A DNA stretch of 64,000 bases, from the NCBI GenBank assembly GCA_937981555.1, contig CALJOK010000076.1:34763-98762 (forward strand), written 5' to 3'. Below the pieces are notes generated by a model. That model was not told where the DNA came from. It saw nothing but the letters and a program-made list of their open reading frames with translations, and did no database searches. How positions within the stretch are numbered: the first letter of the stretch is position 1; every line of letters begins with the position of its first letter. Below are positions 25,775-33,872 of the stretch, one piece after another. A program made the position numbers and the translations under genes. This DNA is from an uncultured Saprospiraceae bacterium. GTDB lineage: Bacteria; Bacteroidota; Bacteroidia; Chitinophagales; Saprospiraceae.

Positions 25775-25876
25775 ATGGCAAAGTCAAAAGATTCGAAGAA
25801 GGCGGTAAAAAAAGAAGCGACCAAAACTTTGAAAGAAAAAAGAGCGGAGAAAAAAGCGAAGAAAAAGAATGCTTAG
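25775..25876 (+). CDS. 33-aa lysine/alanine-rich small basic protein
   Basis: ATG at 25775, TAG at 25874. The product MAKSKDSKKAVKKEATKTLK plus a similar 13-residue tail has 15 Lys out of 33 residues, with no hydrophobic core. Such peptides are widespread in Bacteroidota by my recollection, and the codon pattern and closely following terminator support a real gene. It may bind nucleic acid or ribosomes; this is not shown. Confidence 0.6.
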   Translation: MAKSKDSKKAVKKEATKTLKEKRAEKKAKKKNA

Positions 25877-25904
25877 TGTTTTCGTTTCTAACATAGAAAA
25901 TAAA

Positions 25905-25939
25905 CAGACCACTTGCGATGATTTTGCAAGTGGTCTTTT
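25905..25939. terminator. Bidirectional terminator
   Basis: GACCACTTGC and GCAAGTGGTC arms surround GATGATTTT, followed by TTTTA. It separates the small basic gene from the convergent membrane gene. Confidence 0.8.
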
Positions 25940-25942
25940 ATA

Positions 25943-26191
25943 TTAATTTTTCGATTTAAAGAATGTTCTTTTGACCAAAGCAACTAACGAAACCAATGCC
26001 CAAACACCTTCTAAAATAATAAACGGAATGGACTCAATCATCACCGATGAAATGCACGCCAATATTGCCCCAAACAAATTAATCAAAATATAAGGATAAC
26101 TATTTTGATCAATCATGTTGAATAAGTTTAAGAAGTAAGCTCCTAGAATTCCACTCACTCCAATCATGCCGATGATAGTTGCTGTATCCAT
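25943..26191 (-). CDS. CBU_0592-family small membrane protein
   Basis: 82 aa with three predicted membrane helices (GMIGVSGILGAYFLNLFNMI, PYILINLFGAILACISSVMI, FIILEGVWALVSLVALV). The pattern of ILGAYFL, an N-x-x-GA motif in helix two and E-x-x-W in helix three fits the CBU_0592-type domain. The function is unknown. It is 30 bp downstream of the HMG-CoA reductase gene on the same strand, and the gap is filled by a copy of the dispersed micro-motif. Confidence 0.7.
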   Translation of the reverse strand: MDTATIIGMIGVSGILGAYFLNLFNMIDQNSYPYILINLFGAILACISSVMIESIPFIILEGVWALVSLVALVKRTFFKSKN

Positions 26192-26194
26192 TTT

Positions 26195-26215
26195 TTTGTA
26201 AATATATTGTTATTT
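26195..26215 (+). repeat. Dispersed micro-motif filling a 30-bp gene gap
   Basis: TTTGTAAATATATTGTTATT lies on the + strand between two - strand genes, touching the start codon of the downstream one. Confidence 0.65.
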
Positions 26216-26221
26216 AAATGG

Positions 26222-27394
26222 CTACGGTCGATTTCGCCCATATTCTTCATGACTCGAAACCCATTCATCTGCTACCACCGCAGCACCTAAAGACAACTCT
26301 CCACATAAAACTACCGCAGCAATTATCTCAGCCAACTTGTTCACTCTTCCTGCTCCATAGCAATCCATGACTTCCAAGCATTCTCGCTGAGTCGGTAAAC
26401 CAGTTCCTCCTCCATAGGTTGCCACGATCAAGGAAGGTATAGTTATAGAGAAATAATAATCGCCATTTTCTAAAATTTCTCCAAAGTAAAAAGCAGCCGA
26501 AGATTCCGCCACATTAGCCACATCTTGTCCTGTAGCAATAAACATTGCGGTGATGCCATTTGCAGAGTGCGCACCATTATTGATTGAGCCAGACATCATC
26601 GCACCGGTGCTCGACATCTGTCGTAAGTAATATAATTTTTGAGGTGAAACATGCAATACATCTTCCATCAATGCTTTAGGTAAAATAATTTCAGCGACGA
26701 CCCTTTTCCCTCGAGTTTTCAAAGAATTAAGTGCCGAGTGTTTTTTGTCCGTATCAAAATTGGCTGCCAAAGAAAAATTTTCTAAACCTTCTGGCTCTTG
26801 TTCCAAAATCCAATTGCATGCATTTCGAGTTGCTTTGGTCACCATGTTCTGACCAGCTGCATCGCCTGTTGAAAAATTAAAACGCAACCATCGCATCTTA
26901 CTCATTGGATATTGACCGATGTCTAAAAGTTTTCCACGCGAAGTAGTTTCTTCTGCTTTCTCTTTTATTTTTTCAAAATTAGCTGTTACCCATTTTCCAA
27001 ACTCCCGAGCGTATCGAGCATCTTTAAAAACAAAAACAGGCGAACGATTCATTCGATCATCAATCACCGTCGTTGTGATTCCACCTGCTAGTCGACACAT
27101 TTTCATTCCTCGATTATAACTCGCAAGTAGAGTGCCTTCCGTCGTTGCCATCGGAATATAAAATTCCCCTTTTGCTGCTTCGCCATTAACCAAAAGTGGC
27201 CCAGCAAAACCCATCGGTACTTGTACTACTCCTGAAAAATTTTCAATATTTCCAGCTAGAATTTTTGGATCAAATGAATATTGATTAGTGTGTTGGAATT
27301 CAACGCTGGTATGTTTGCTCACCACCGTTCGACGCGCATCAGCTTGTTCAGTAGTGTAGTCGTCCGTTTTGGAGTAGGGTAATTTTTCGATCAT
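26222..27394 (-). CDS. Hydroxymethylglutaryl-CoA reductase
   Basis: 390 aa. It reduces HMG-CoA to mevalonate, committing carbon to isoprenoids. Conserved parts are the ENFSGVVQVPMGFAGPLLV block, PMATTEGTLLASYNRG with the catalytic Glu, the cofactor-loop FSTGDAAGQNMVTKATRNAC with the catalytic Lys nearby, and GQDVANVAES with the catalytic Asp region. The signature order resembles class I (NADPH-type) catalytic domains; there is no membrane anchor. The C-terminal catalytic His is probably in EWVSSHEEYG. No other mevalonate genes are in the window. It is followed by a small membrane gene. Confidence 0.88.
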   Translation of the reverse strand: MIEKLPYSKTDDYTTEQADARRTVVSKHTSVEFQHTNQYSFDPKILAGNIENFSGVVQVPMGFAGPLLVNGEAAKGEFYIPMATTEGTLLASYNRGMKMCRLAGGITTTVIDDRMNRSPVFVFKDARYAREFGKWVTANFEKIKEKAEETTSRGKLLDIGQYPMSKMRWLRFNFSTGDAAGQNMVTKATRNACNWILEQEPEGLENFSLAANFDTDKKHSALNSLKTRGKRVVAEIILPKALMEDVLHVSPQKLYYLRQMSSTGAMMSGSINNGAHSANGITAMFIATGQDVANVAESSAAFYFGEILENGDYYFSITIPSLIVATYGGGTGLPTQRECLEVMDCYGAGRVNKLAEIIAAVVLCGELSLGAAVVADEWVSSHEEYGRNRP

Positions 27395-27492
27395 CGTTTT
27401 GTTTTTTTGTGAAAATAGGAACTGTTTTTCACATTATAGTTGAAGTTTTTTAATAATACCAAATTAATCATTGCTCACATAATTAAATATGT

Positions 27493-27897
27493 TTAAACCA
27501 AATTACTAGATTGAACTTTCCCTTTCTTTAAAAAACAACAAAACAAGTATCCCGCAATCATTAAATCAAAACCTAAGCAAGCTCCTGGGTACCACTCGGG
27601 AACATATCCTGGATGTCCACCAAAATGTAATCCCAAATCCCAAACTACATGGAGCGACCATCCTAATGATAAAAATAAAATAGAGAATCGAAAGGATAAA
27701 AAAACGAGAAAAGAATATAACAAGACTCCTCCAAATTCAATTGGAAGCCAATCCCATTGCTTGCCAACTAAAGCAAACCCAACATAAATTAATGCAGCAA
27801 TAATTAAAGCTAATCTCCAAAAGGAAATATCTTTTTTGTGAGCCACAAAAACTAAAATAGCTGCGGCAATCATTCCTCCTATTATTTCAATTAACAT
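27493..27897 (-). CDS. DUF6010-like membrane protein
   Basis: 134 aa from the ATG at 27897, 4 bp after the upstream stop; a longer frame from 27933 would overlap the previous gene. Five hydrophobic segments are seen. The block HVVWDLGLHFGGHPGYVPEW, followed by YPGACLGFD, is the conserved feature: two His and a Trp in and near a membrane helix. The function is unknown, but the tight spacing with the dehydratase-like gene suggests one transcript. Confidence 0.7.
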   Translation of the reverse strand: MLIEIIGGMIAAAILVFVAHKKDISFWRLALIIAALIYVGFALVGKQWDWLPIEFGGVLLYSFLVFLSFRFSILFLSLGWSLHVVWDLGLHFGGHPGYVPEWYPGACLGFDLMIAGYLFCCFLKKGKVQSSNLV

Positions 27898-27901
27898 TAA
27901 T

Positions 27902-29431
27902 CTATATCTTAAAAACCCTTTCAAAATACCCACTCAATTCCGCCACTACCAAATCCTTCTCCTCTTCCTCAATCACCCCAGCAATAATCTTCGCCAACCG
28001 TTTTTTATATTCCAATTGCATTGCTCGACCAATCTGAATCCGTTGCGCCTGAGGCGAACCCGCACCATGCATACTCTCCGTCAAGTACCCAACTGCATTC
28101 CTACCCAAAGTCATATTTTCAATCAAGCGAAGCATCCGCATTCGATCTTCGGTCGGCACGTCTGCTTTACCTTTTAGATATTTCCGAAGTAATTTTCCAA
28201 TCTCAGGATGATTCAAATCTTGCTCAGAAGGCAAAGTTGCCACCAAGCCACCAGCCAAGTCTTGGGCCAATCTTCCGATCTCGTAAGGCATCTTAGTCAC
28301 GTGATGTTTGCAAGTATTAGAGAGCATACTATCGCAAATATAGGCGCCTGATTTCGTTTCATAACCTTGGTGTGAAGCAGCAATTCCTGTCGCATAAATT
28401 GTTTCGTTCAAGTGTGTCATCTCTACCAATTTATCTTTGATGTGTGAAACTTTTGGCACTCCATTCATTTCCGCAACAGCTGCCGCAGCTCCAATCAAGA
28501 CATCACCCACACCACTTTTGCAAACATAACTTCGACGATGATAAGCTGTAAATCGCTCCACCAACATCGCTGCAAAATCATATTCGCCATCCATAAAAAT
28601 ATTTTCCGTAGGAATAAAAACATCCTCAAAAATCACCATCGCTTCTTGCCCTCCGTACTTTGCATTTCCTTGATCAATCGATCCGCCTTCCATCGCTCGG
28701 GTATCGCAAGATTGCCGACCATAGATATAAGTGATTCCTTCCGCATCTACAGGAACCGCTCCGACGATAGCAAAATCTTTATCTTTTTCTCCCAGTCGCA
28801 TGGTTGGCATCACGACCATCCAATGCGAATTAATGCAACCTGTTTGATGTGCTTTTGCACCGGTAACATAAACGCCTTCGTCTGTTCGTTTCGTAATTCG
28901 AAGAAACATATCTTGATCTGTTTGCTGATGTGGGGCAAGACTTCGATCACCTTTTACATCGGTCATTGCACCACCGACCACATAATTAGAGCGATGCATT
29001 TTTGTCAAAAATTCTTTTAAACGTTGGTGGTAAGAAGTTTGATATTTTTCATCCATCTCAAACGTTACAGAATAAAGCGAGTTGAATGCATCCATTCCAA
29101 CACAACGTTGAAAACAAGTTCCAGTTAATTGACCCAACTTTCGTTGCATTTTATTTTGCAAAACTAAATCCTTCGCATCGGTGCATACATGCAAAAACCG
29201 ACTTATTCGTTCGCCTGTAAATGGAGAAATCACAGAAGCCAATTCAGGTGCAGCAATTGCTAGATCGTAAGTTTTAGCCAAAGCATTGATGGAAGGTCTG
29301 ATGATGGGATGATCGACAGGTTCTTCGACCATTTCGCCAAAGAGATATACTTTTAAATTTCGACCACGAAGCGAATTGATATAATCTTCTCCTGTTTGAA
29401 TTTTAGTAGTTTGCTCAGAATTGGAAGTCAT
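27902..29431 (-). CDS. 4-hydroxybutyryl-CoA dehydratase / 4-hydroxyphenylacetate 3-hydroxylase family flavoprotein
   Basis: 509 aa, acyl-CoA dehydrogenase-like fold. Several features match the [4Fe-4S]-flavin 4-hydroxybutyryl-CoA dehydratases (AbfD). C106 and C110 lie in GTCFQRCVGMD. H298 and C304 lie in AYHRRSYVCKSGVGDVLIGA, then MHGAGSPQAQRIQIGRAMQ follows. In AbfD the four cluster ligands are C99, C103, H292 and C299, from memory. Here the His-Cys gap is one residue shorter, so the cluster needs checking. If intact it would turn 4-hydroxybutyryl-CoA into crotonyl-CoA. No CoA-transferase lies nearby. It may share a transcript with the DUF6010 gene. Confidence 0.78.
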   Translation of the reverse strand: MTSNSEQTTKIQTGEDYINSLRGRNLKVYLFGEMVEEPVDHPIIRPSINALAKTYDLAIAAPELASVISPFTGERISRFLHVCTDAKDLVLQNKMQRKLGQLTGTCFQRCVGMDAFNSLYSVTFEMDEKYQTSYHQRLKEFLTKMHRSNYVVGGAMTDVKGDRSLAPHQQTDQDMFLRITKRTDEGVYVTGAKAHQTGCINSHWMVVMPTMRLGEKDKDFAIVGAVPVDAEGITYIYGRQSCDTRAMEGGSIDQGNAKYGGQEAMVIFEDVFIPTENIFMDGEYDFAAMLVERFTAYHRRSYVCKSGVGDVLIGAAAAVAEMNGVPKVSHIKDKLVEMTHLNETIYATGIAASHQGYETKSGAYICDSMLSNTCKHHVTKMPYEIGRLAQDLAGGLVATLPSEQDLNHPEIGKLLRKYLKGKADVPTEDRMRMLRLIENMTLGRNAVGYLTESMHGAGSPQAQRIQIGRAMQLEYKKRLAKIIAGVIEEEEKDLVVAELSGYFERVFKI

Positions 29432-29610
29432 GTAAGTTTAATTTTTTTTGAAAAAAAGATAAACACAAAATACTTTTTTTTTCTAAAAAAAATCTTTCCT
29501 TGATTTAAGAAAGGACAAAAGTAATTTTGCAAACCACAAATTCAACTTCCCAAAAAATTAGAAATCTGAATGAGTAGAATGCTACGTTTTGTAAAAGGCT
29601 GTTAATAGAT

Positions 29611-29647
29611 AAAAAAAGGGGAAGCATCAATCATGATACTTCCCTTC
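29611..29647 (-). terminator. Rho-independent terminator of the SDR gene
   Basis: On the - strand GGGAAGTATCA pairs with TGATGCTTCCC and is followed by CTTTTTTT, 34 bp after the SDR stop codon. Confidence 0.75.
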
Positions 29648-29680
29648 AAGTGTGAGTTGGTATTTACTATAAGTCAACTC

Positions 29681-30427
29681 CTAATTTCTACCCGCTCGCA
29701 CACCTCCATCAGTATCCCAAATCGCTCCCGTCACCCAAGATGCTTGAGGAGAAAGGAGGAATAGAATGGTATTTGAAATATCTTCTGGCCTTCCATTTCT
29801 ACCAATTGGATGAAAAGCATTAAATCCTTTCAATGCTTCCTTTGCTTCATCTTTTCCTCCAAAAACACCATCATAAACTGGCGTTACAACTACTGCTGGA
29901 GAAACTGCATTCACTCGAATATTATGATCAGCTAGTTCCATTGCAAGATGTTGAGTTAAAGAATGAAGTCCTGCTTTTTGCATAGAATAAGCAGTAGAAG
30001 GAGTTGCTTTGATTGCTTGTTTTGCCCACATAGAACCTACGTTTACAATAGCACCACCTGCTGTATCTTTCATCTTGTTAGCAGCAGCTTGTGTGATAAA
30101 AAAGAAACCTCGATTCAAATCCATGTATGAATTATAATCTTCTGTAGTGTGATCTAAAAATGGTTTCGGCCCAAAAATACCAGATGCGTTTACTAAATAA
30201 TCTAGATTGTCAAAAGCTGTGATTTCAGCAATTAAGTTATCAACAGCAGTTGTGTTGGTAATGTCAGCATTGTGTTTAATTAAATTTTCAGCGTCAGGAA
30301 TCTTGGAAGTATCTCTTCCTACGACGTGAACAATTGCGCCATCATTTAGTAATGCATTAGCTGTAGTATTTCCGATACCGCTAGTTCCTCCAATGATTAA
30401 TGCTCTTTTGTTTTTAAATTGACTCAT
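29681..30427 (-). CDS. SDR-family NAD(P)-dependent oxidoreductase
   Basis: 248 aa, classical SDR. The cofactor motif is [14 protein letters not shown], the NASG motif is [11 protein letters not shown], and the active site has Ser in NVGSMW with Tyr and Lys in AYSMQKAGL. The C-terminus [20 protein letters not shown] followed by GAIWDTDGG is typical. The substrate is unknown. Its upstream region holds a palindrome identical in its arms to one upstream of the neighbouring TetR gene, so it is probably the regulated target. Confidence 0.88.
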   Translation of the reverse strand: MSQFKNKRALIIGGTSGIGNTTANALLNDGAIVHVVGRDTSKIPDAENLIKHNADITNTTAVDNLIAEITAFDNLDYLVNASGIFGPKPFLDHTTEDYNSYMDLNRGFFFITQAAANKMKDTAGGAIVNVGSMWAKQAIKATPSTAYSMQKAGLHSLTQHLAMELADHNIRVNAVSPAVVVTPVYDGVFGGKDEAKEALKGFNAFHPIGRNGRPEDISNTILFLLSPQASWVTGAIWDTDGGVRAGRN

Positions 30428-30459
30428 GTTAAATTTTATTTATTATTGTTAATTAATGA

Positions 30460-30473
30460 ACAGACAGGTCTGT
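30460..30473. promoter_or_regulatory. Palindromic operator ACAGACagGTCTGT upstream of the SDR gene
   Basis: Perfect 6+6 dyad with a 2-bp centre, 33 bp upstream of the SDR start codon. The same arms occur at 31143-31156 upstream of the TetR gene, which points to binding by that regulator. Confidence 0.75.
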
Positions 30474-30548
30474 CTTTATTTGGATATATTTTATGCTTAA
30501 ATATATTTCGTGTTTTTAATCAAATCGAAATATGTTTAAGACTATATT

Positions 30549-31115
30549 TTATTTTGGTAAAATTAAATCACATAATTCTTTGGCAGAATCAATGGCCCAA
30601 GGATCTTGGTGGAGGTGACTTTCCGCAATAGCACTTTCGTATAGTAAGTATATTTTTTTAGCTAAAGTTGGAATTTTTTTCTTAGTTAGTTTTGGAAAAT
30701 TACTGGCTACAAGTTCTTCTATAAATGTGATGAGTTGGTACTTTTCCTTTTTGATTTCCTTTCTGATTTTTTCATTGTCTTTAGGGATTTCAGATATGGT
30801 ATTAATACACCAACAACCATTAAAATCTTTGTCTTTGAAGAAAGATTTTAAAAAGTCAAATAATGCAAGGACTTGCTTTTTTCCTTTTGGAGCTTTTGAT
30901 GTAAAGGATTTAATTTCTTTTAGAAATGTGGTGTTCTTAAATTCAAGATAAGCTAAACAAAGATCTTCCTTAGATTTGAAATGGCTATATAAAGTAGCTT
31001 TGGCAACGCCTGCTTCTCTGATAATTTCATTAATACCCGTAAGGTTATATCCTTTTTGGTAAAAAAGATTAGAGGCAGTTTCAACGATTGTATCACGTAC
31101 TAAAGAATGTTTCAT
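30549..31115 (-). CDS. TetR/AcrR-family transcriptional regulator
   Basis: 188 aa from the ATG at 31115, preferred over one seven codons upstream because the helix-turn-helix then begins at the usual distance. The DNA-binding domain is KGYNLTGINEIIREAGVAKA followed by TLYSHFKSKEDL. The ligand-binding half has single Cys residues in NGCWC. It probably represses itself and the SDR gene through the shared ACAGACnnGTCTGT sites. The ligand is unknown, likely an electrophile or antimicrobial, by analogy only. Confidence 0.9.
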   Translation of the reverse strand: MKHSLVRDTIVETASNLFYQKGYNLTGINEIIREAGVAKATLYSHFKSKEDLCLAYLEFKNTTFLKEIKSFTSKAPKGKKQVLALFDFLKSFFKDKDFNGCWCINTISEIPKDNEKIRKEIKKEKYQLITFIEELVASNFPKLTKKKIPTLAKKIYLLYESAIAESHLHQDPWAIDSAKELCDLILPK

Positions 31116-31142
31116 GATGCAAGAATATATAAACAAAACAAA

Positions 31143-31156
31143 ACAGACAAGTCTGT
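31143..31156. promoter_or_regulatory. Palindromic operator ACAGACaaGTCTGT upstream of the TetR gene
   Basis: Perfect 6+6 dyad, 27 bp upstream of the regulator start, with the same arms as at 30460-30473. It fits autoregulation. Confidence 0.75.
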
Positions 31157-31192
31157 CTTGTTTATTTGTTTTACTGCGGACAAAATAAAATA

Positions 31193-32068
31193 TTATTGAA
31201 TAGTAATAAAAATATTAGTTCCTTGAATATCGCGAGTACATTCGATTCCTAATGATTCTAAATATTGAACTAATGCTTTTGCAAATTTGGAAGGACGATA
31301 ATTTCGTTGAGTAACTGGATCTATTTTTGGAATTTTAATTTCATTGATAATCATTTTGGAAGCAGTAATTCCTTGAATATTAAATTGTGAATGGTAGGCG
31401 TTTTTTTCTAACCAATCTTCAATAGCATCCGAAAGTAGATTTTCACTTTCTCCAATCTCCGTATCCATATCCATTTTTACTCCTTCTTCCATTCCAATAT
31501 TTAAAGTGATCGAACGACCATTTTTTACTAAATCCTCTAAAGCAGTTTTGGTAGAAATAATGAAATCTTCTAAAAAAGTATTCAATGCTTTTTCACTTAG
31601 TTTCTCAAAGTTTTGAGTATAAAATTTAGGAGAATTTCCAGAGGCATTAGCAAGTGAATGACTTGAAAAAGCATCGTAAGCATTGAGGATAACTGTAACT
31701 GAATTACCTCGTGAAGTCTCTACGACCTGAGCTTCAACTTCCACATAGATATCAATTCCGGAATAATGAATTACGCTACTTTTTAGATCACTTCGAGAAT
31801 TGTGAGTCAAAATTCTATCATTGTCAATGCGCTGAATCATAGATTTTAAATCTATCGTTTTGATCTGTGCAGTATCGAATGCATTTTTCACTTTCGTCAT
31901 CGCAACTCGCACATGTTGCGAACTATCATTTTCAAAAACGCTTCGTAAATTTTTTCCTTCTTTGACAAAAGGAATTACCATGATGGTTGGTTGCACTAGA
32001 ATTAAGTCTTGTTGTGAGAACAAGTCAAAAGTCAATAACAGTATAATTACAAAATGAAAAATGCGCAT
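31193..32068 (-). CDS. DUF6175-family secreted protein (paralogue of the 37019 gene)
   Basis: 291 aa with a signal peptide (MRIFHFVIILLLTFDLFSQ). The family start is LVQPTIMVIPFVKEGKNLRS. Conserved blocks are GIDIYVEVEAQVVE, NAYDAFSSHSLANASG and FNIQGITASKMIINEIKIP. The end GIECTRDIQGTNIFITIQ closely matches the paralogue at 37019. It is the last gene of a four-gene operon with three CsgG/FlgT-like proteins (5-bp gap). It is probably a periplasmic or outer-membrane accessory of that system; the function is not established. Confidence 0.75.
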   Translation of the reverse strand: MRIFHFVIILLLTFDLFSQQDLILVQPTIMVIPFVKEGKNLRSVFENDSSQHVRVAMTKVKNAFDTAQIKTIDLKSMIQRIDNDRILTHNSRSDLKSSVIHYSGIDIYVEVEAQVVETSRGNSVTVILNAYDAFSSHSLANASGNSPKFYTQNFEKLSEKALNTFLEDFIISTKTALEDLVKNGRSITLNIGMEEGVKMDMDTEIGESENLLSDAIEDWLEKNAYHSQFNIQGITASKMIINEIKIPKIDPVTQRNYRPSKFAKALVQYLESLGIECTRDIQGTNIFITIQ

Positions 32069-32073
32069 GTTTT

Positions 32074-32964
32074 CTAATAGTTGTATTCAAATTTCATCCC
32101 CATAAAACGTAGTTTCTTGGGAACTTTACAAATTAGAGTTTTCCCTTCGTCCAATTTTCTAACAATAATTTTACGTCCTTTTTTGATCACACATTGTGAA
32201 AAGTTGCCGCTGAAATCTACCGCTTTGACGTACATTTTCCCAATCTCAACTTCTCGATTTACAGTTATTCCTTCGAAGGTTTCTGGGATGACTTCGTAAA
32301 CATTCAGCATAACACTATAATATAATCCTTGGTTGAATCCTGCGTCGAGTAAGACGGAAGTTTTTTTCTTTTCTTCTTTTTCTTTTAAAACTTCTAAGAT
32401 GGTTAATCGAAATGGAAATTCTTTTCGAATAAAATTTTTTACAAAATGATCCACTTTATTTAGAGACCCTTTGTAGGTAGCACCAGCTTTGATTACGCCT
32501 GATTTTACTTCCACGATTTGTAAACTAAAATGCACTTTAGTGCTCGTATATATTTTTGGAGGACTAGGTTGTCGAGAGGTCGCTCTATTTGGATTTGATT
32601 GTTGAGTATTGCGATCGTAGCGAGTTACTTTTCCTTTTAAAATATAATTTGCACCGATGGCAATACCTTGACGAATAGCCATATCGTCCAAGTTGACAGC
32701 ATCTTTACTTCTTTCTCGTTCCTCTTCGATTGCTTCTAAAATTTGGCGAGTAACGATTTGAAAACGCTTAGAGTTAAAGAAGGCGATTTCAATGCGATTC
32801 GATACTTGCTCTGCTTCTTCAATTTCGACACCTGAAGGAATTAATTTTAAAATCCCCAAAGCAGGTGTTCCTTCTGCTTGCCCCAATGATGGAATAATGC
32901 AAATGCATAACAGTACATTTACAAAAATGAATTTCCATAAAAAGAATAGCGATTTAAAATCCAT
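32074..32964 (-). CDS. CsgG/FlgT-like secreted protein 3
   Basis: 296 aa with a hydrophobic signal region ending PSLGQ. Residues about 35-190 show a CsgG/LpoB-like domain (LGILKLIPSGVEIEEAEQVS, FQIVTRQILEAIEEERERSK, AIGANYILKGKVTRYD). The last 100 residues (DAGFNQGLYYSVMLNVYEVI, then GRKIIVRKLDEGKTLICKV) form the same C-terminal beta domain as the next two genes. It overlaps the upstream gene by 11 bp. No lipobox Cys follows the signal, unlike curli CsgG. It probably assembles with its paralogues at the outer membrane, by inference. Confidence 0.7.
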   Translation of the reverse strand: MDFKSLFFLWKFIFVNVLLCICIIPSLGQAEGTPALGILKLIPSGVEIEEAEQVSNRIEIAFFNSKRFQIVTRQILEAIEEERERSKDAVNLDDMAIRQGIAIGANYILKGKVTRYDRNTQQSNPNRATSRQPSPPKIYTSTKVHFSLQIVEVKSGVIKAGATYKGSLNKVDHFVKNFIRKEFPFRLTILEVLKEKEEKKKTSVLLDAGFNQGLYYSVMLNVYEVIPETFEGITVNREVEIGKMYVKAVDFSGNFSQCVIKKGRKIIVRKLDEGKTLICKVPKKLRFMGMKFEYNY

Positions 32965-33847
32965 AACCTTTTTTATATTGATTTCGATCCTTGAGAATAC
33001 ACTTTAATTTTTTACCATCTTCGAGCGCTTGAATAATTGCTTTTTGTCCATTTCGGACTTTTGCAATAGAAGTGTTAGTATTAACTTTTTCCAAAGAAAG
33101 CTTAGCTACTTCTACAAATCGCATGGTCGGATTTCCTCGTACAATATATTCTTTTTCATAATAAACATAAATACTTTCCTTGGGTTGTAAACCATGAAAA
33201 TTCCCTCCATTGATTAGCACCGCTTGCGCTTTTCCTTTTTCTTCTTTTACCACTTCTATTATCTCCAAGTTCAATGGAAGTAAACTTTTTAGTGCTCTCG
33301 TAGTTTTTGCCCAAAGTCCTTTTTGTGCATTGCTGACTGCATTTTTATAAGGATTAGGAGAACCACGGATACCTCTTTTTTGTCGCAAACCATCAGCAGT
33401 ATCTGCAGTCAAAGTGATACTGTTTTCTAAAACTCCAGTCGCTACATCATAAATGTTTAAGGTCATCCAAACTGTGGCAGAGTGTCCATAGGCAATTGAT
33501 TCGTTAGGTGATGTGGTGGTATTCGAAGACCAATCAGTATCGCCAAAAACAATTTGTAATAAATATTTTACTGCAATTTTTTCAGCTAATAATTTTTTAT
33601 CAATTTTTAAAATGCCATTTTCAGCCTTAATATTTACATCTTCAAAACTCGCTTGATCTCTAACAATTTTATATCGCTCAATTTTATTTAATCGCTTGAT
33701 TACATTTTTTTCAAATTCCGCAAATTCTGCTAAAGGCATTCCGTCACCATAAGTAGAAGGTAAAATACCCAATTTGATTACTTCATTTTGCGCGATGGAA
33801 AATGTGTAGAGGAATGAAAGTAATATGATTGAAATTATTTTTTTCAA
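32954..33847 (-). CDS. CsgG/FlgT-like secreted protein 2
   Basis: 297 aa with a clear signal peptide (MKKIISIILLSFLYTFSIAQ). The N-terminal domain has KLGILPSTYGDGMPLAEFAE, RYKIVRDQASFEDVNIKAE and AVKYLLQIVFGDTDW, comparable to CsgG-like proteins. Its C-terminal domain NGGNFHGLQPKESIYVYYEK, later ALEDGKKLKCILKDR, resembles a FlgT C-terminal barrel. It has an unusual insert with TADTADGLRQKRGIRGSPNP. It is the middle gene of the CsgG-like trio, 25 bp after the first. Confidence 0.7.
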   Translation of the reverse strand: MKKIISIILLSFLYTFSIAQNEVIKLGILPSTYGDGMPLAEFAEFEKNVIKRLNKIERYKIVRDQASFEDVNIKAENGILKIDKKLLAEKIAVKYLLQIVFGDTDWSSNTTTSPNESIAYGHSATVWMTLNIYDVATGVLENSITLTADTADGLRQKRGIRGSPNPYKNAVSNAQKGLWAKTTRALKSLLPLNLEIIEVVKEEKGKAQAVLINGGNFHGLQPKESIYVYYEKEYIVRGNPTMRFVEVAKLSLEKVNTNTSIAKVRNGQKAIIQALEDGKKLKCILKDRNQYKKGYGF

Positions 33848-33849
33848 TT

Positions 33850-33872
33850 TTTGTAAATGTATTGTTGTAAAA
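33850..33872 (+). repeat. Dispersed micro-motif filling a 25-bp gene gap
   Basis: TTTGTAAATGTATTGTTGTA occupies nearly the whole gap between two CsgG-like genes. Confidence 0.6.

Noticed and set aside
32906..32930. Sequence like the dispersed micro-motif inside the start of a CsgG-like gene
   Set aside because: It is coding sequence for a hydrophobic signal region (VNVLLC) and the match is weaker, so convergence is more likely.
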